From contig PTKZ01000001.1 in the NCBI GenBank assembly GCA_002938205.1, positions 62,001-126,000 on the forward strand: a stretch of 64,000 nucleotides of DNA. The letters are read 5' to 3'. Of this stretch, positions 61,474-64,000 are shown piece after piece. The notes under the pieces were generated by a model. It had not been told where the DNA came from and searched no databases. It saw only the letters and a program-made list of their open reading frames with translations. Position 1 is the first letter of the stretch. Each line of letters begins with the position of its first letter. A program made the position numbers and the translations under genes. This DNA comes from Alphaproteobacteria bacterium MarineAlpha5_Bin5 (GTDB lineage: Bacteria; Pseudomonadota; Alphaproteobacteria; HIMB59; GCA-002718135).

Positions 61474-62376
61474 TTAATTTATAATTGCTCTATCAACTTG
61501 AATAGGTTTTTGAGTTCCTTTTTTCTTATAGGCTTCACGATAAGTAATGTATACAACCGAAATAAATATTACTATCCCGCCAATCCACGTCCAAATATCA
61601 GGTTGTTCTGCAAAGAGATATAGACCTATCAAGGAAGCCCAAATTAATTTAGTAAATTGAAGCGGCATAACAAAAGTGGTATCAGATAGTTTAAACGCTT
61701 GAGCTAAGCACCAATGAGACAATAGACCAGCTGCTCCCATGAAGCCAAAAATAAATAATTGATTAAGAGTAATGGTTTCCCAAAAAAATAAAGAAAGTAT
61801 AAAAAACACCGGTGTCATAAATAATAAGTGATAGAAGATGATAGTGAGACTTGAGTCAGTCGCAGATAATTTTTTCACAAAAATTAAAACGAAGGAAAAG
61901 CTAAATGATGCAGCTAGCATTAATAATGTACCAAACTCAAATGGCAAATAACCAGGGCGAATAATAATAATAATTCCAATAAAACCTAAAATAAGTGCTG
62001 CTGTACGGTGAAAGCGAATTACTTCACCTAAGACGATTACAGCTAAAATAGTTGTAAATAGAGGAGTAGTAAATCCAAGAGCTGTTGCTTTTTCAAAATA
62101 CATTATACCAATAGCCGTAAACCAACAAATCATTGAAAAGATATTTATTGTAGCTCTTATTAGTTGAAGTTTAAAATTATTTGACTTTAGAGCTTTGAAG
62201 TTATTTTTTGCAACAAAAGGCATTATTAATATCAATCCCATTAAACAACGATAAAAACATATTATAATGGGATGTAAATCGTCAGATAAAAGTTTTACTC
62301 CTGCTCCCATGAAAGAGCCAAATAAAGTTGCTCCAATAGCAAGTAAAGTTACATAAAGAAATTTATTTCTTATCAC
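61474..62376 (-). CDS. EamA/DMT-family transporter
   Basis: A 300-residue drug/metabolite transporter of the EamA family with ten predicted helices in two EamA repeats, residues about 8-140 and 150-280. The opening LLAIGATLFGSFMGAGVKLL and the second-repeat GAAGLLSHWCLAQAFKLSDT are typical. It overlaps pta by 4 bases, so the two are co-translated. Such transporters export amino acids or metabolites. In this place it could release an excess product such as an amino acid, but that is inference. Confidence 0.88.
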   Translation of the reverse strand: MIRNKFLYVTLLAIGATLFGSFMGAGVKLLSDDLHPIIICFYRCLMGLILIMPFVAKNNFKALKSNNFKLQLIRATINIFSMICWFTAIGIMYFEKATALGFTTPLFTTILAVIVLGEVIRFHRTAALILGFIGIIIIIRPGYLPFEFGTLLMLAASFSFSFVLIFVKKLSATDSSLTIIFYHLLFMTPVFFILSLFFWETITLNQLFIFGFMGAAGLLSHWCLAQAFKLSDTTFVMPLQFTKLIWASLIGLYLFAEQPDIWTWIGGIVIFISVVYITYREAYKKKGTQKPIQVDRAIIN

Positions 62377-63287
62377 TCTTGTGCTGCTATAATGGATGCA
62401 GCAATTGAGGCAAGTCTTGAGGCAGAGTTATCTGCTCTACTAGTTACTACAACAGGTACTTTCCCGCCAACAATGAAACCAGCAGCACATGCGCCTAAGA
62501 AATAAACCATTATTTTGGATAAGGCATTTCCAGTCTCTAAGTTAGGAACTAATAATACATCTGCTTTACCAGCTACTTCATTGGTAATTTTTTTTATTTT
62601 TGCCGCTTCAGGAGACACAGCATTATCAAAAGCTAGAGGACCGTGCACAAAAGCATTTATATTTTCTTTTTTTGCACGTTCCATTACTTCTTTTGCTTCC
62701 ATTGAACTTGGCATACTTTCAATTGGATCTTCTGTGCCAGATAAAATAGCTACTCTAGGTTTTTCCATTTCAATTTTATTAGCAAATTCAATGACGTTTT
62801 TAAGTATATGCATTTTTACATCTATACGTGGAGCTACATTAAGTGCTCCATCTGTAATAAAAAGTGGTTTTGAACTATTATTTGTTGTCATGTGCCATAT
62901 ATGACTAAGTCGCTTTCCTTCGATTAGTGCAAATTCTTTTTTTAAATATGTGCGCATTAAAAGATCTGTATGCAAATTACCTTTGATCATAACTTTTATT
63001 TTATTATCTCTTGCCAGTTCAGCACCAACAACTGCTGATTCTTGATTATCATTAGTATTAATTACTTGATATGAACTAATGTCCCATACTTGATTTTCTG
63101 CTTCTTCAAGAATGGTATCTTTTTGCCCTATAAAAATAGGATCAATTAAGCTCATGTCACAAGCTTCTTTCGCTGACTCTATTGTGGAAGAGTGATTCGC
63201 ACATACAATAGCTACCGGTATTTTGGGAGTTTTTTTAGCCAAAGCAAGTAGATTGTTTGGGACTATTGCTTTTAATTTACTGAGCAT
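62373..63287 (-). CDS. pta: Phosphate acetyltransferase (Pta, phosphate butyryl/acetyltransferase family)
   Basis: A 304-residue phosphotransacylase of the short Pta/Ptb family. Features are the N-terminal VAIVCANHSSTIESAKEACD and DPIFIGQKDTILEEA, then MIKGNLHTDLLMRTYLKKE, FITDGALNVAPRIDVKMHIL, and DVLLVPNLETGNALSKIMVY. It would convert acetyl phosphate from Xsc to acetyl-CoA. In marine sulfonate users pta commonly sits beside xsc; here it is 31 kb away but next to an aminotransferase, which suggests taurine or another amine feeds in. The enoyl-CoA hydratase fusion is absent. Confidence 0.88.
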   Translation of the reverse strand: MLSKLKAIVPNNLLALAKKTPKIPVAIVCANHSSTIESAKEACDMSLIDPIFIGQKDTILEEAENQVWDISSYQVINTNDNQESAVVGAELARDNKIKVMIKGNLHTDLLMRTYLKKEFALIEGKRLSHIWHMTTNNSSKPLFITDGALNVAPRIDVKMHILKNVIEFANKIEMEKPRVAILSGTEDPIESMPSSMEAKEVMERAKKENINAFVHGPLAFDNAVSPEAAKIKKITNEVAGKADVLLVPNLETGNALSKIMVYFLGACAAGFIVGGKVPVVVTSRADNSASRLASIAASIIAAQE

Positions 63288-63347
63288 ACTTGATATTTTT
63301 TACTTCTATACTAGGCAGTAATTTTTTCCTATGAAATTAAACTTTAT

Positions 63348-63363
63348 AAGAAGAATTCTTCTT
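63348..63363. promoter_or_regulatory. 16-bp perfect palindrome AAGAAGAATTCTTCTT, candidate operator
   Basis: AAGAAGAATTCTTCTT is its own reverse complement. It lies in the 135-base gap between pta (minus) and the aminotransferase (plus) and could serve both. It resembles a regulator operator in position, but no regulator is adjacent. Purine/pyrimidine runs this simple can arise by chance in AT-rich DNA. Confidence 0.4.
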
Positions 63364-63422
63364 GGATTACGTTATTCTATCATGTAAGGCTTAATAAATT
63401 TTGCAGATTTAGGAAGAAAATT

Positions 63423-64000
63423 ATGGATTTAGAAAACAGAAAAGAATTACCAAATTCACTTGAAGAACATTGGATGCCCTTTACTTCAAATAAGGATTAT
63501 AAAAATAGTCCACGTTTAATGGTTAAGGCTGAGGGTGTTTATTACACAGATCATCATGGGAATAAATTAATAGATGCTAGTTCAGGACTCTTTTGCAGTC
63601 CTGCTGGTCATTCAAGACCAGAAATTCGTGAAGCAGTAGCAAATCAATTAGAGCAACTTGATTACGTTCAACCATTTCAACAAGGGTATAGTGGTTCATT
63701 TGAATTAGCTCGAAGAATATCTCAGCATACACCAGGAGATTTAAATAGAATATTTTTTACTATTTGCGGTTCTTCAGCTGTTGAAACTGCTATTAAAACA
63801 GTTATCGCTTATTTTAAAGCAAAAGGTGAAGGTCATCGTTCGCATATTGTAGGTCGTGAAAGAGGATACCACGGTATGAATATTGGAGGAATATCAGTTG
63901 GCGGTATGATTGCTAATCGAAAAACTTTTTCAAATATTTTAATGCCAAATGTTCATCATTTACGTCATACGCATCTTCCTGAAAATTTGTTTGTTAAAGG
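63423..64000 (+). CDS. Class III omega-amino acid:pyruvate aminotransferase (partial, cut by window end)
   Basis: An incomplete gene running out of the window; about 192 residues are visible. It matches omega-amino acid:pyruvate (beta-alanine) transaminases: LEEHWMPFTSNKDYKNSPRL, LIDASSGLFCSPAGHSRPEI, FFTICGSSAVETAIKTVIAY and GRERGYHGMNIGGISVGG. An AGGAAG ribosome site sits 6 bases upstream. The PLP lysine lies beyond the window. Because it is divergent from pta, it may be a taurine:pyruvate transaminase (Tpa-like) that supplies sulfoacetaldehyde to Xsc; beta-alanine or hypotaurine are alternatives. Confidence 0.85.
   Translation, partial: MDLENRKELPNSLEEHWMPFTSNKDYKNSPRLMVKAEGVYYTDHHGNKLIDASSGLFCSPAGHSRPEIREAVANQLEQLDYVQPFQQGYSGSFELARRISQHTPGDLNRIFFTICGSSAVETAIKTVIAYFKAKGEGHRSHIVGRERGYHGMNIGGISVGGMIANRKTFSNILMPNVHHLRHTHLPENLFVK

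Noticed and set aside
1-64000. tRNA, rRNA, riboswitch, insertion sequence or prophage genes
   Set aside because: None was recognisable. Gaps are short and AT-rich, and no transposase, integrase or phage gene appears among the ORFs.

Overview
The window is AT-rich and very tightly packed DNA from what looks like a free-living marine alphaproteobacterium with a streamlined genome, of the SAR11/Pelagibacterales or HIMB59/AEGEAN-169 kind. The reasons are the low G+C in every gene, genes that overlap or abut, convergent genes that share stop codons, an alphaproteobacterial core order (rpmH-rnpA-yidD-yidC-engB-argB-dapD-dapE; petABC; moaE-moaD-pgsA-uvrC), and an accessory half devoted to marine organosulfur compounds and ABC/TRAP uptake. 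The taxonomic placement is inference from gene content; no rRNA or tRNA gene was seen.

Layout. 0-2.5 kb (+): a RidA protein, a GT4 glycosyltransferase and a hydroxyacid dehydrogenase. 2.5-9.2 kb (-): one long operon reading rpmH, rnpA, yidD, yidC, engB, argB, HAD phosphatase, dapD, dapE; rpmH (44 aa) is absent from the ORF track. 9.4-11.3 kb: a PNPOx-like flavoprotein, a short CCA-adding enzyme and trmL. 11.4-13.9 kb (+): the cytochrome bc1 operon petABC, with an unusual PNWY in place of PEWY in cytochrome b. 13.9-19.9 kb (-): lgt, MidA-like methyltransferase, pgeF, prs, rplY, pth, ychF. 19.9-22.6 kb (+): UbiK-like, YbjN-like, proC, COQ9/TetR-like, csaA. 22.6-25.0 kb (-): MarR regulator, response regulator, sensor kinase, resembling PetP-PetR plus a kinase. 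25.1-29.1 kb: ilvE, moaE, moaD, pgsA, uvrC.

29.2-46 kb is an organosulfur and sulfite-oxidation island. It holds xsc, a GMC dehydrogenase resembling isethionate dehydrogenase (IseJ), a TRAP transporter, a cation antiporter, a DddP-type DMSP lyase with all expected metal ligands, a methyltransferase, a Rieske oxygenase, cysQ, the APS reductase genes aprA and aprB with a haem-type membrane anchor, and a coupled pair made of an APS-kinase-like protein and a very small HxGH nucleotidyltransferase. The pathway I infer is: isethionate (or taurine) is taken up and oxidised to sulfoacetaldehyde; Xsc splits it to sulfite and acetyl phosphate; Pta (at 62-63 kb, divergent from an omega-aminotransferase) makes acetyl-CoA; AprBA oxidises sulfite to APS. 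No sat gene is present in the window.

46-60.3 kb is the most unusual part: an HpsN/HisD-like dehydrogenase, a bicupin, a MetE-C-like protein, five NTF2/SnoaL-like proteins carrying about nine such domains, a LacI regulator, a sugar-type ABC importer without an ATPase gene, and an SDR. All three divergent promoter regions in this locus carry the same 16-bp palindrome (ATTCAW-N4-TTGAAT), each followed about 20 bp on by a second, looser copy. I read this as one LacI regulon encoding an undescribed catabolic pathway. The end of the window holds a small membrane protein, a 56-aa membrane microprotein, the C-terminal remnant of a methyltransferase, an EamA transporter, pta and a truncated class III aminotransferase.
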